Assembly (NCBI GenBank): GCA_963666575.2
Contig: CAXXYG010000004.1
Coordinates: 113,563-177,562, forward strand
DNA length: 64,000 nt
Reading direction: 5' to 3'
DNA from: JABMQB01 sp963666575
GTDB lineage: Bacteria; Bacteroidota; Bacteroidia; Bacteroidales; Prolixibacteraceae
Of this stretch, positions 17,703-27,696 are shown piece after piece. Both the position numbers and the translations under genes were made by a program. Under the pieces are notes generated by a model that had not been told where the DNA came from, ran no database searches, and saw only the letters and a list, made by a program, of their open reading frames with translations. Position 1 is the stretch's first letter. Each line of letters begins with the position of its first letter.

Positions 17703-20102
17703 ATGTTTAAAAACTACTTAAAAACCGCTCATCGAAACCTGATGAGAAATAAGTTTTACTCAATGATTAATATTGTTGGGTTGGCAATTGGAATTACAGC
17801 ATGTATCTTAATAATGTTGTATGTTCAGTCAGAATTGAGCTATGATAAATTTCATGAAAGGGCAGGGCGAATTTATAGGGTAAATTTATATGCCGTTTTA
17901 AGCGATGACAATATAAATCAACCTGTTACTAATCTGCCTCTGGCAAATGCCATGCAAAGTGAAATACCTGGCGTTGAAGAGGCCGTCAGGATCACAAATT
18001 TTTCACAACCGGTAATCCGACATAATGAGGATGTATTTAATGAAACGAGGTGGTTTTTTGCAGATGCCAATTTTTTTAAAGTCTTTTCTGCTTCATTTAT
18101 TTACGGTACTCCCGAAAATGCTTTGGTTCAACCCAATACTGTGGTTTTAACAGAAACAACCGCTAAACGCTATTTTGGGGATACCAATCCTGTAGGACAG
18201 TATCTTACCTGGGAAAACGACCGCGATTATGTAGTTACCGGAGTTATTAAAGACTATCCTGAAAACTCGCATATTAAACCTGATTTTCTGGCTTCATTAA
18301 AAGGACATCCTCTTGATAAAAATATGGAATGGATAAACAACATGGTTTATACCTATTTCCTTATGAAAGAGGGATATACGAAGCAGGATGTTGATGCGAA
18401 ACTTGAAGGATTAGTAAAAAAATATGTTGGTCCGGCAATTAAACAATACATGGGAGTTTCGTTTGAAGATGCTTTGGCTCAGGGAATAAAATACCAGTGG
18501 TATGCCCAACCTTTACGAGAAATTCATTTTGATAGAGATGTATCAGCTGGGACTGAACCATTGGGTAATCGCAGTTACATGATTATTTTTTCTATAATCG
18601 CCATTTTTATTCTCGTAATTGCCTGCATAAATTATATGAATATGTCAACCGCCCGCTCTGCCAAAAGAGCAAAAGAGGTTGGAATTAAAAAAACGTTGGG
18701 TTCAAATCGAAAATACCTGGTTGTGCAATTTTTATCTGAATCGATTTTGGTCACGCTATTTGCATTGGTACTTGCTTTGGTTCTTATAAAACTTTTGCTT
18801 CCTGGATTTAATAATCTAATTGAAAAACAATTGGTTTTTAATTACTTCGATAATTTCAAAATCCTTCCATTAATGGCCGTTTTAGGAATTGTGATAGGAA
18901 TAATTGCAGGAAGTTACCCAGCTTTCTTTTTGGCATCTTTTAATCCTGTAAAAGTCATTAAAGGAGTTCATCGATCTGAAGGTTCGCACGGAAAATTGCG
19001 CAGTGGGTTGGTTATTTTTCAATTAATTGTATCAATTGTATTGTTTTCAGGAACCTTTTTTATAAGCAAACAATTGAGTTTTCTTCAGAATAAGGAACTT
19101 GGTTTTAACAAAGAAAATCTTGTTGTTATCAATAAAGCCAACTTCCTTGGAACCCGGATGTCGTCATTCAAAAATGAATTAATTGCTCAATCAGGTATTC
19201 TGCAAGTTACAAATACTTCGTCTGTTCCGGGAAGAATCTATACAAGCAGTACCTATTTTCATCATTCAGTAAACGATTCCAGAGGCATGAATAACATAAG
19301 AACTGATTGTGATTTTGCAAAAACTTACCAGGTAGAATTAAAAGAAGGCCGTTTTTTTGAAGAGGGTAGTCAGGGAAATGCCAGATCGGTTGTACTGAAT
19401 GAATTGGCTGTAAAACGATTAAATATTGAAGATCCGATTGGTAAAAAATTATATCAAGGGGCAAAAACGGATGAGGCAGCTTATACCATTATCGGTGTTG
19501 TGAAAGATTTTCATTGTGAATCGTTACATCAGGAAATGAGTTCTTTGGTAATTTTTAATGGAAGTGGTGAAAATTTAACCGTAAGAATTTCAGGAGGTGA
19601 TATTCAGCAAAAGTTAAAGATAATTGAACAGGCCTGGGATAAATTTGCCAACGGGCAAAGTTTAGACTATGTTTTTTTTGATGCCGATTTTGGACGCCTG
19701 TACAAGGCTGAAGTACGAACCCGGAAAATTGTTACAATATTCTCTGCGCTGGCAATTTTGATAGCTAGTTTAGGACTATTAGCCTTAGCATCTTTTGTTG
19801 CAGAACAACGTACAAAAGAAATTGGAGTGAGAAAAGTAAATGGCGCCCGAATTGGAGAAATTCTTCTATCGCTTAACAGCAATTTTATAAAATGGATTGG
19901 AATTGCCTTTGTAATAGCTGTACCCATTGGATGGTTTTTAATGCACAACTGGATAGGGAATTTTGCTTATCAAACTACTTTGAGCTGGTGGATTTTTGCA
20001 ATCGCCGGATTAGCTGCAATGATTGTTACTTTATTAACCGTTAGTTGGATAAGTTGGAAAACGGCCACTAAAAACCCTGTGCAGGCTTTAAGGTATGAAT
20101 AA
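17703..20102 (+). CDS. FtsX/MacB-type ABC permease P1
   Basis: First of the array and nearest the ATPase; 799 residues. Layout: TM1 at about 20-42, MacB-like periplasmic domain 1 (about 45-285, opening with ELSYDKFHERAGRIYRV), TM2-4 (about 290-405), TM5 (about 435), periplasmic domain 2, TM6-8. Both ATPase-facing loops are near consensus: AKEVGIKKTLGSN in the first half and TKEIGVRKVNGAR in the second. Domain 2 carries GVVKDFHCESLHQE. The C-terminus (WIGNFAYQTTLSWWIFAIAG, then WKTATKNPVQALRYE) is a diverged version of the constant end found downstream. It ends with the AGG-TAT-GAA-TAA form and has no family A repeat. With intact loops on both sides it is a good candidate for the founding permease. 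Confidence 0.93.
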   Translation: MFKNYLKTAHRNLMRNKFYSMINIVGLAIGITACILIMLYVQSELSYDKFHERAGRIYRVNLYAVLSDDNINQPVTNLPLANAMQSEIPGVEEAVRITNFSQPVIRHNEDVFNETRWFFADANFFKVFSASFIYGTPENALVQPNTVVLTETTAKRYFGDTNPVGQYLTWENDRDYVVTGVIKDYPENSHIKPDFLASLKGHPLDKNMEWINNMVYTYFLMKEGYTKQDVDAKLEGLVKKYVGPAIKQYMGVSFEDALAQGIKYQWYAQPLREIHFDRDVSAGTEPLGNRSYMIIFSIIAIFILVIACINYMNMSTARSAKRAKEVGIKKTLGSNRKYLVVQFLSESILVTLFALVLALVLIKLLLPGFNNLIEKQLVFNYFDNFKILPLMAVLGIVIGIIAGSYPAFFLASFNPVKVIKGVHRSEGSHGKLRSGLVIFQLIVSIVLFSGTFFISKQLSFLQNKELGFNKENLVVINKANFLGTRMSSFKNELIAQSGILQVTNTSSVPGRIYTSSTYFHHSVNDSRGMNNIRTDCDFAKTYQVELKEGRFFEEGSQGNARSVVLNELAVKRLNIEDPIGKKLYQGAKTDEAAYTIIGVVKDFHCESLHQEMSSLVIFNGSGENLTVRISGGDIQQKLKIIEQAWDKFANGQSLDYVFFDADFGRLYKAEVRTRKIVTIFSALAILIASLGLLALASFVAEQRTKEIGVRKVNGARIGEILLSLNSNFIKWIGIAFVIAVPIGWFLMHNWIGNFAYQTTLSWWIFAIAGLAAMIVTLLTVSWISWKTATKNPVQALRYE

Positions 20103-20154
20103 TATTTGAATATTATTATCATAAATAAAAGATAAACCTAATTAAACAAATAAA

Positions 20155-22503
20155 ATGAAAAACCTTCGTTTTGTTTTTCGGATGTTAAAACGGAATCCAT
20201 TACTGGTGTTTGTTAATTTGCCCGGATTAGCTATCGGTTTAAGCGCTTTTTTATTGTTGTCGGTTTACCTGAGGCATGAATTGAGTTTCGATAAACATTT
20301 TCAGACAAAAGACCGTGTCATGCGCTTATACAGCCAGGTTACCGAAAACAATTATTCAGCCAATTATGCTATTTGTTTGCGCGATGCATTTACCGAAATT
20401 CCTGATAAAGTGCCTGAAATACAATCCTCAGCACAAATATACCGAGGGTGGACTGTTACTCTAAAATCAGAAAATCAGCAATTTTTATCATTAGATTTAT
20501 TGTATTCCGATCCCGGTTTTTTTGATGTTTTTGGATTAGACCTATTATATGGCGACAAAACCTCGGCACTTGAAGGAGATAAAAAAGTAGTACTTTCAGC
20601 ATCAACTGCTCAAAAAATATTTAATAAAACCGATTGTGTTGGTGAAATGGTAACCATTTCGGAAGAACCATTTATGGTTTCAGGAGTACTTGCCGACTTA
20701 CCTAAAACAACACATTTTAATTTTAATTTGTTGGCATCGATGCAAACCATCCGGCCCGAAAGGTTTGGAGGGCTGGAGTTATTTACCTATTTCCTTATCA
20801 ATAAAAATGCCGATATAGCTGAGGCAGGACGAAAAATAGCCAGTGCGAATGATGTTATAATGAAACCCTGGGGCGATCAATTTAACCTTTCGGTTAAATC
20901 AGGGACTGAATTACTTTCTGATATTCATTTGTACAGTAAGGCTGATTTTGACTTATCGGCAAAAGCAAACCTTACAAGTATTTTTATTGTAGCTGGAATA
21001 GCCTTTTTTATTTTACTAATTGCCCTGGTTAATTACATTAATTTGTATGTATTGCACGGCGAAAAGCGAATTGCTGAAATTGCAGCCCGAAAGTCGCTGG
21101 GAGCTAATAGAGGTGTTTTAAGCCGTTTATTTTATACCGAAACCGGGATAATTGGTTTGTTTGCTTTTATTTTAGCAATTGTTATTACCATTGTTGCACA
21201 ACCTTTTTTTGCTCAGTTAATGCAGCGCCCCATCGAGGTTTCCGATCTTCTTTCGCCATCAGGAATACTTTTAATTGTTGGATTCCTGATTTTTCTAATA
21301 TTTATTTCGGGTGCATATCCAAGTTTCTTCCTTTCGCGAATTAATCTTGTAAATGGGCTAAAAGGGAAAAGTGATAAAATAAACCGTAAAAGTAAATTAT
21401 CGGCAGCTTCAGTTTTAGTGCAGTTTTCGGTTACTGTTTTCCTGATTAGTTCGTTGGTTGTTGTTTATTCTCAAATTAATTACCTGAAAAATATTCCGCT
21501 CGGATTTAAAATGGAGAATGTAATTGGTATTGACGGATTTAACCGAAAAGCCTCGGTCAACAGCCGGAGCATTCAAAATGAATTAGCACAATTGCCTTTT
21601 ATTGAAAGTGTGGGAAGTTCAGATCATTTTATGGGGCAAGGATGCAGTGGGCAAGGAATTCGTAAATATGGCAATCCGGCAGCCATGCAATCAGTTAATC
21701 AATACCGTGTAAAACCTGGTTTTTGTAAAACCATGCAACTCGAATTGGTTGAAGGCCGGTATTTCAGCGAAAACGAAAAAGATAAAAAAGCCATTGTATT
21801 AAACGAAGCTGCTGTAAAAATGCTTGGTTTAACTAATCCAATTGGGCAATTGGTTCAAATGCATGAAGATCCATTGGAAGTAATTGGTGTAACTAAAAAC
21901 TTTTACTACAATGGCCATCCCGGCGAAGTTGTTTCGCCATTAGCGATTAACAATACAGGTGGTGGCGTAAATGTATATTATTTAAGAATGGCAGGCGAGT
22001 TTACTTCCGAACGCCAAAAACAAGTTGCAGCCATTTTTAATCAATACGATCCGGACTATATTTTCCGTCATTTTCAGCTTTCCGATACTTATCAAAATAA
22101 ATTTGGTGAAGAAGAAAGGGTAATGAAGCTTGTGTCAAGTGGCTCTATATTAGCTATCCTAATTAGTTTTATTGGTTTAATGGCACTTTCTATTCTGAAC
22201 GTGGCCCGCCGCACAAAAGAAATAGGCATCCGAAAAGTAATGGGAAGTTCGGAAACCGGAGTGATGTTTGGTTTGCTTCGCGAAACACTTGTATTAATTG
22301 TTATTTCAATGGCTATTGCTTTTGTAGGCGGTTATTTTGTAATGCAACAATGGCTAAATGGGTTTATGGATAAAATTCATTTGCATGCCGGCTACTTTCT
22401 GATTAGTGGAGTAATAGCCATTATTGTTGCCTTAATGGCTGTTGGCTGGCAAAGTTGGAAGGCTGCAACACAAAATCCAATAAAGGCGCTGAGGTATGAA
22501 TAG
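20155..22503 (+). CDS. FtsX/MacB-type ABC permease P2
   Basis: 782 residues, 52 bp after P1, same two-half layout. Periplasmic domain 1 starts with ELSFDKHFQTKDRVMRL. The first cytoplasmic loop is degenerate (IAEIAARKSLGANRG), while the second is consensus (RTKEIGIRKVMGSS). Domain 2 has GVTKNFYYNGHPGE in place of the usual SLH motif. It is the only full-length copy whose last two membrane helices do not show the WLENFAYKT block; it reads WLNGFMDKIHLHAGYFLI and rejoins the consensus only at WQSWKAATQNPIKALRYE. It therefore seems not to have shared in the 3'-end homogenisation. No family A or B repeat follows. Confidence 0.93.
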   Translation: MKNLRFVFRMLKRNPLLVFVNLPGLAIGLSAFLLLSVYLRHELSFDKHFQTKDRVMRLYSQVTENNYSANYAICLRDAFTEIPDKVPEIQSSAQIYRGWTVTLKSENQQFLSLDLLYSDPGFFDVFGLDLLYGDKTSALEGDKKVVLSASTAQKIFNKTDCVGEMVTISEEPFMVSGVLADLPKTTHFNFNLLASMQTIRPERFGGLELFTYFLINKNADIAEAGRKIASANDVIMKPWGDQFNLSVKSGTELLSDIHLYSKADFDLSAKANLTSIFIVAGIAFFILLIALVNYINLYVLHGEKRIAEIAARKSLGANRGVLSRLFYTETGIIGLFAFILAIVITIVAQPFFAQLMQRPIEVSDLLSPSGILLIVGFLIFLIFISGAYPSFFLSRINLVNGLKGKSDKINRKSKLSAASVLVQFSVTVFLISSLVVVYSQINYLKNIPLGFKMENVIGIDGFNRKASVNSRSIQNELAQLPFIESVGSSDHFMGQGCSGQGIRKYGNPAAMQSVNQYRVKPGFCKTMQLELVEGRYFSENEKDKKAIVLNEAAVKMLGLTNPIGQLVQMHEDPLEVIGVTKNFYYNGHPGEVVSPLAINNTGGGVNVYYLRMAGEFTSERQKQVAAIFNQYDPDYIFRHFQLSDTYQNKFGEEERVMKLVSSGSILAILISFIGLMALSILNVARRTKEIGIRKVMGSSETGVMFGLLRETLVLIVISMAIAFVGGYFVMQQWLNGFMDKIHLHAGYFLISGVIAIIVALMAVGWQSWKAATQNPIKALRYE

Positions 22504-22582
22504 CAGCAATTTATTATGATTTGAAAGAAAAATGGAAATAAAAAAAAAGAGTTTTAAAATATCTTTTAGAAACTAAAAAACC

Positions 22583-24952
22583 ATGAAAAAACTAAATTTT
22601 AGATTAGCGTTTAGAAATATTTTCAGGAATAAATTACATGCATCAATAAATGTTTTAGGTTTTGCTGTAGGCATTGCGGTATTTATGTTAATTGTCCGGT
22701 ATGTAAATCATCAGTTTAGTTTTGATAGCTTTCACAGCCAGCATCCTAATATCTATAATATTCATCTTGGCGATAATAAATCGATACCCCCTGCCGCTGC
22801 CCTTTTTTTGAAGGATAATGTAGCAGGTATCGAAAATGTAGTGCGACTTGACGAATGGTATGGAGGAGGTGCAAAAGGTTATTTAAAAAATGAAAATGTA
22901 ACATTTAAAACTTCTGATTTATTATTTGTTGATAGCAGCTTTTTCAGTTTTTTCGATTTTGAATTATTGTATGGCGATTCAAAACAGGCACTAAATACAC
23001 CAAATTCAATCATTTTATCGGAGAGTTTATCGCAAAAAATATTTGGAAACGAAAACCCAACCGGAAAACAAATTGAATATTTAAGTGATTACCCAAGTGC
23101 TACATATTGTTTTACTATTCAGGGAGTAATTGCCGATAATCCAAATAATTCATCTATTCAGTATAACGGTTTAATTTCAATATCAACCATTCCATACCAT
23201 CATATAAGGAATGGGAACATAAACGAAGATTGGAGTAACTGGGGATTTGGAACCTTTGTTAAAATAGATAATCCGGAAGTTGCCAACCGTATAAATTCAG
23301 AATCGCCAAAGTTTTGGACTGATTTTGTTGTTGAAAGGTGGAAAGCGCCAAAAGATAGCCCTAGGGCACAGGATTATAAATTAACGCTTGTGCCGTTAAA
23401 AGATGTACATTTTAAAAGCGGTGCTAAACGCTCATCGGTATATTTAATTTTTTTGATAGGCATAATAATCTTAATTATTGCCATTATAAATTACATTAAT
23501 TTATCGGTTGCTATCTCAACTACCCGGGTTAAAGAAATTGGAATTCGAAAGGTAATTGGCGCTGGAAAGGGTTCTTTATTTCGCGAATTTATTGCCGAAT
23601 CGATTGTGGTAACATCTATTTCAGCAGTTATTGCTGTAATAATTATGTATCTGGCACATCCGTATTTATACGATTTTACCGGTTTTAGTGTAATTGTTGA
23701 AAAGGGCAAAATTTTCAGGGCTTTGTTGTTATTTATAGGAGGCCTCTTTTTTATCGGTTTTATTTCAGGTATTTATCCGGCATGGTTCCTTACAAATGTA
23801 GCTCCTGTTCAAAGTCTGAAAAATGAGTTTAACAAAGGGAAAAAAGGAAATACCTTAAAACATGTATTAATTACCTCACAATTTGTGGTGTCTATTTTTC
23901 TTTTAATTTCTGTTATTACCATTTCAAAACAGGTTAATTATATTAAAAACAAAGAACTTGGATTTGATAAAGAGCACATTGTTTATCTTTCGGGAAGCGC
24001 GAACCTTAACGATACATATCAATCTTTTAGGGAAACATTGTTAAAAAATCCGTCGATCCAAAATGTTGCACGGTCAAACGGAACATTTGCAGGCCACCTG
24101 AATATTGGCTCAAAACATAAAGTTAACGGCGAATATCGAAAGTATAAAGCAACAACTGTCGACCCCGATTTTATTGAAACGTTTGGTATAGAACTTATTA
24201 AAGGCCGAAATTTTTCGCGGAGCAATAAAAATGACCAGTACAACTCTGTTTTGGTTAACGAATCATTTGTAAAGGTAATGGAACTTGAAGAACCGATAGG
24301 CTCAAAGGTTACTCTATTGGAAAATGATGTTACCATAATTGGTGTGGTTAAAGATTTTTATATAAATTCTTTACACCACGAGATTGAACCATCGATGCTC
24401 AGCAATATGCCATGGAATGTTTGTGTAAACATTAAAATATCGGAGACAGATATACCAAATACCATTGCCACGATTGAAAATACCTGGAAAGAGTTTTTGC
24501 CTGAAGTTCCATTCGAATATCATTTTCTGGATGAAAATTTTGATGACTTATATAAAGCTGAAGTTGAGTTTAGTGTATTAATAAGAGTATTTTCTATTCT
24601 GGCAGTATTTATTGCTTGCCTGGGTTTATTTGGTTTAATCTCTTATTCAGCAGTTCAGCGAAAAAAAGAAATTGGAGTTCGTAAAATAAATGGTGCCAAA
24701 ATTTTTGAAGTTATTTCCCTGCTTAATCGCGACTTTATAAAATGGGTTGTAATTGCTTTTGTAATAGCTACTCCAATAGCTTATTATGCCATGAATAAAT
24801 GGCTCGAAAACTTTGCCTATAAAACTAATTTAAGCTGGTGGATTTTTGCCCTGGCAGGAATTGTGGCATTAGGAATTGCTTTATTAACTGTAAGTTTTCA
24901 GAGTTGGAAAGCAGCAACCCGGAATCCGGTCGAAGCCCTTCGATACGAATAG
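22583..24952 (+). CDS. FtsX/MacB-type ABC permease P3
   Basis: 789 residues. TM1 at about 20-40 is followed by QFSFDSFHSQHPNIYNI. Both cytoplasmic loops are near consensus: RVKEIGIRKVIGAGKGS and RKKEIGVRKINGAKIFE. Domain 2 has GVVKDFYINSLHHEIEP. The C-terminal constant block is present (WLENFAYKTNLSWWIFALAG). The final codons (CTT-CGA-TAC-GAA-TAG) differ in codon choice from P1 and P2 and are followed by a family A repeat and then by an older-looking gene end at 25011-25034. Confidence 0.93.
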   Translation: MKKLNFRLAFRNIFRNKLHASINVLGFAVGIAVFMLIVRYVNHQFSFDSFHSQHPNIYNIHLGDNKSIPPAAALFLKDNVAGIENVVRLDEWYGGGAKGYLKNENVTFKTSDLLFVDSSFFSFFDFELLYGDSKQALNTPNSIILSESLSQKIFGNENPTGKQIEYLSDYPSATYCFTIQGVIADNPNNSSIQYNGLISISTIPYHHIRNGNINEDWSNWGFGTFVKIDNPEVANRINSESPKFWTDFVVERWKAPKDSPRAQDYKLTLVPLKDVHFKSGAKRSSVYLIFLIGIIILIIAIINYINLSVAISTTRVKEIGIRKVIGAGKGSLFREFIAESIVVTSISAVIAVIIMYLAHPYLYDFTGFSVIVEKGKIFRALLLFIGGLFFIGFISGIYPAWFLTNVAPVQSLKNEFNKGKKGNTLKHVLITSQFVVSIFLLISVITISKQVNYIKNKELGFDKEHIVYLSGSANLNDTYQSFRETLLKNPSIQNVARSNGTFAGHLNIGSKHKVNGEYRKYKATTVDPDFIETFGIELIKGRNFSRSNKNDQYNSVLVNESFVKVMELEEPIGSKVTLLENDVTIIGVVKDFYINSLHHEIEPSMLSNMPWNVCVNIKISETDIPNTIATIENTWKEFLPEVPFEYHFLDENFDDLYKAEVEFSVLIRVFSILAVFIACLGLFGLISYSAVQRKKEIGVRKINGAKIFEVISLLNRDFIKWVVIAFVIATPIAYYAMNKWLENFAYKTNLSWWIFALAGIVALGIALLTVSFQSWKAATRNPVEALRYE

Positions 24953-25034
24953 TGAGTAGAGATTTCCTGTCTGCCAACGGGCATGGATTCAGAAAGTGAA
25001 ACGTATTGGGGTGGAGGCATTACTGTACGAATAA
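24953..25034 (+). repeat. Family A repeat copy 1 with displaced gene end
   Basis: Begins right after the P3 stop. It contains TTCCTGTCTGCCAACGGGC and AGTGAAACGTATTGGGG and ends with GTGGAGGCATTACTGTACGA-ATAA (25011-25034), a decayed second copy of the permease end (V-E-A-L-L-Y-E-stop). The central hairpin is degraded here. Confidence 0.7.
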
Positions 25035-25049
25035 TTAAAATACACAAAA

Positions 25050-27434
25050 ATGAATTGGTACCATATTAAGCTAGTATTAAGAGGTTTAAGTCTTAAGAGG
25101 TTTAGCAGTGTTATCAAAGTTCTAGGAATTACACTGGCTTTAGTCCCTGCCATGTTAATCTGGACTTATGTAAAGCACGAATCGGGTTACGATAAACATT
25201 TTACCGATTCTGAAAAAATATTCAGGGTAATCCGAAATTGGCAGGAGGATCCCAAATTTGGTGCTTATACTGCTGTTCCTATGTTGGCGGCAATGGTAGA
25301 AACTTTTCCTGAAATTGAATCGGGTACACGAATATGGCCCATTTTCGATCAGGTGGCTCTTGTAAATAATAAGGTTTATAATGAGGAAACTATATTGGCT
25401 GCCGATACATCCTTTTTTAATACGTTTGGAATGGAGTTGCTTGAGGGTGATAAAAATACGGCCTTAAATAATTCAGGCTCAGTGGTTATTAGTAAAACGA
25501 TGGCGACTAAATTATTTGGTGAAAATGATGCGGTTGGTCAAACTATTGAATTTGAAGGTTATGGATTTTCAAACGATAATAAATTATTTACGGTTAGCGG
25601 AATATTTGATGATTTCCCTTCGAATTCGCATCTAAAAGGGAATTTTATCCTGACTTTAAAATCGTTAGGTGTTTATTACCAGCCCAATGCTACCAACCAT
25701 ACCTTAATGACTTACCTTCGGTTAAACAGCCCCGAAAGTGAAAAATTAATTGAGCAGAAGTTCCCGGAATTTATGGCTTCGTTCTATGGCCAGGAATATT
25801 ACGATTACGCCAGGACGACATACAAACTTCAACCAATTTCTGATATTCATTTAAATAGTACGGTCAATTATAACCGGTACGAAACGGCAAAAGGAAATAA
25901 ATCGAGTTTGTATATTTTCCCGGCGTTGGCATTTCTTATCCTGCTCATTTCTTCATTTAATTTTGTAAACCTCACTGTATCCGAAGGGTCTTCGCGAAAT
26001 AAAATATTTGGAATCAATAAAATTTCGGGGGCAGGGAAGTTCTATTTTTTCAGAATTTATATTTTAGAATCACTGATATTAACAACTCTGGCTTTAATTT
26101 TTGCAGCTGTTATTTTGCAAATTATAAGTCCAACCTTTAAAACGTTTGTTAATCGTGACCTTGATTTGGCATTTTTTACAAATCCTTATTGGATAGGGGG
26201 GGCATTAATTTTTACCATTCTCATTGGTTTAATTAACGGAATCTATCCGGCTATCCTGTTTTCCTCTAAAAATATGATTGGTTACATCCAGAATAAAACA
26301 GGTACTTTAATTAAAAGGAATTCTCTTCAACGCGTGTTTCAGGTATCACAATTTGCCATTTGTATATTTTTTATTGTGGGGTCGATTGTTATTTTTAAAC
26401 AGCTGAATTATATCAATTCAAGAGTTGGGCAATCGCTTGATAAAGAGAATGTACTGATTATTCAAAATGCCGATAAACTGGGAAGTAAACAAGAGGTATT
26501 TAAATCGGAATTAAAACAAATAAGCGGAATTTCTGATGTTTCATTGTGCCGGGAAGTACCCGGAATTAATTCCTATACTCATTGGGGACATCCGGTTGAT
26601 TCGGCTGCTGTTAATGCGCACATTGTGGTTTATTACACCGATGTTGATTATTTATCGACCCTGAAAATGCAACTGGTCGAAGGCCGTTATTTCGATCCAA
26701 ATTTTCCTGCCGATAACAGGTCGATGGTATTAAACGAAACGGCAGTAAAAACATTGGGTTGGCAGGATAATCCTATTGGGAAACGCTATAAACTAAATGA
26801 AACATACACGGTTGTAGGTGTTGTTAAAGACATATTTTTTCGCTCATTACATCAGGAAATACTTCCTCAGGGATTTTTTCTGCAAGGACCAAATTCGGCC
26901 GATCGTACTTTAATAAGAATTAATCCAGGAAGTACGGCTGAATCGATTAAAAGTATAAAAAACCTATGGGCGCAATTTTCTCCTGAGCGCGAAATTCATT
27001 ATAATTTTTTGAATGACGAGTTTGATTTCTGGTACCAATCGGAAAGTAAAACGGGGCATCTGGCTTTGATTTTGGCTGCTATTGCCATTTTTCTTTCAAG
27101 CCTTGGTTTGTTGGCGTTGGTATTACAATCCATTTCAAGCCGAATAAAAGAAATTGGTATCCGAAAAGTAAATGGTGCAAAAGCACACGAAATTATTGGA
27201 ATGCTCAATTCCTCATTTGTAAAATGGGTGGTTGTAGCATCTGTAATCACAACGCCTTTGTCGTGGTGGGTAATGAATAAATGGCTCGAAGCATTTGTAT
27301 ATAAAACAACCTTAAACTGGTGGATTTTTGTAGTGGCGGGTTTTGCTACATTACTAATTGCATTGTTAGCAGTAAGTTGGCAAAGTTGGAAAGCAGCAAC
27401 AAGGAATCCAGTGGAGGCGTTGAGGTATGAATAA
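25050..27434 (+). CDS. FtsX/MacB-type ABC permease P4
   Basis: 794 residues. N-terminal marker ESGYDKHFTDSEKIFRV. The first cytoplasmic loop has lost the charged consensus (SSRNKIFGINKISGAGK), while the second keeps it (RIKEIGIRKVNGAKAHE). Domain 2 has GVVKDIFFRSLHQEILP. The C-terminal block is a variant: WLEAFVYKTTLNWWIFVVAG, then LLIALLAVSWQSWKAATRNP. The gene ends in the AGG-TAT-GAA-TAA form with no family A repeat of its own and is followed at once by a family B repeat and an orphan 3' end. Confidence 0.93.
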   Translation: MNWYHIKLVLRGLSLKRFSSVIKVLGITLALVPAMLIWTYVKHESGYDKHFTDSEKIFRVIRNWQEDPKFGAYTAVPMLAAMVETFPEIESGTRIWPIFDQVALVNNKVYNEETILAADTSFFNTFGMELLEGDKNTALNNSGSVVISKTMATKLFGENDAVGQTIEFEGYGFSNDNKLFTVSGIFDDFPSNSHLKGNFILTLKSLGVYYQPNATNHTLMTYLRLNSPESEKLIEQKFPEFMASFYGQEYYDYARTTYKLQPISDIHLNSTVNYNRYETAKGNKSSLYIFPALAFLILLISSFNFVNLTVSEGSSRNKIFGINKISGAGKFYFFRIYILESLILTTLALIFAAVILQIISPTFKTFVNRDLDLAFFTNPYWIGGALIFTILIGLINGIYPAILFSSKNMIGYIQNKTGTLIKRNSLQRVFQVSQFAICIFFIVGSIVIFKQLNYINSRVGQSLDKENVLIIQNADKLGSKQEVFKSELKQISGISDVSLCREVPGINSYTHWGHPVDSAAVNAHIVVYYTDVDYLSTLKMQLVEGRYFDPNFPADNRSMVLNETAVKTLGWQDNPIGKRYKLNETYTVVGVVKDIFFRSLHQEILPQGFFLQGPNSADRTLIRINPGSTAESIKSIKNLWAQFSPEREIHYNFLNDEFDFWYQSESKTGHLALILAAIAIFLSSLGLLALVLQSISSRIKEIGIRKVNGAKAHEIIGMLNSSFVKWVVVASVITTPLSWWVMNKWLEAFVYKTTLNWWIFVVAGFATLLIALLAVSWQSWKAATRNPVEALRYE

Positions 27435-27535
27435 GTCTTGAACTATGATTAAAATGAGGAATATGAAAACTTTGATTATGAAAAAAACCAAAAATCAAAG
27501 TCCATTAAAAAATCAGGTAAATCAAAGTTCAGATA
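27435..27535 (+). repeat. Family B repeat copy 1 (short, non-coding)
   Basis: Starts directly after the P4 stop with GTCTTGAACTATGATT and ends with AATCAAAGTTCAGATA. The two ends are inverted repeats of each other. About 101 bp, with no gene inside. Confidence 0.7.
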
Positions 27536-27598
27536 GTTACCTGGCAAAGTTGGAAAGCGGCTACGAGGAACCCAGTCGAAGTTCTAAGATACGAATAG
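27536..27598 (+). pseudogene. Orphan 3' end of a permease gene
   Basis: 63 bp that read V-T-W-Q-S-W-K-A-A-T-R-N-P-V-E-V-L-R-Y-E-stop in frame, with no permease body in front: the preceding 101 bp are a family B repeat. It is a detached copy of the constant end. A longer open frame over the same bases in another phase is accidental. Confidence 0.8.
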
Positions 27599-27672
27599 TG
27601 AGTAGAGATTTCCTGTCCGCCAACGGGCAGGGGTCCCGATAGTGAAGCGTATTGGTATGGAGGTTTGAATAA
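27599..27672 (+). repeat. Family A repeat copy 2
   Basis: Follows the orphan 3' end. It shares TGAGTAGAGATTTCCTGTC and GCCAACGGGCA with copy 1 and contains TCCCGATAGTGAAGCG. The CCTGTCCG-CCAA-CGGGCAGG stretch can form a hairpin with one G-T pair. The displaced end (from 27657) has decayed to ATGGAGGTTTGAATAA. Confidence 0.65.
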
Positions 27673-27696
27673 ATAAAAATTAGTAAGGTTGAGGAA

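Noticed and set aside
27445..27642. 65-codon plus-strand open frame between P4 and P5
   Set aside because: It reads a family B repeat and an orphan permease end in the wrong phase. The meaningful reading of 27542-27598 is the constant permease end.
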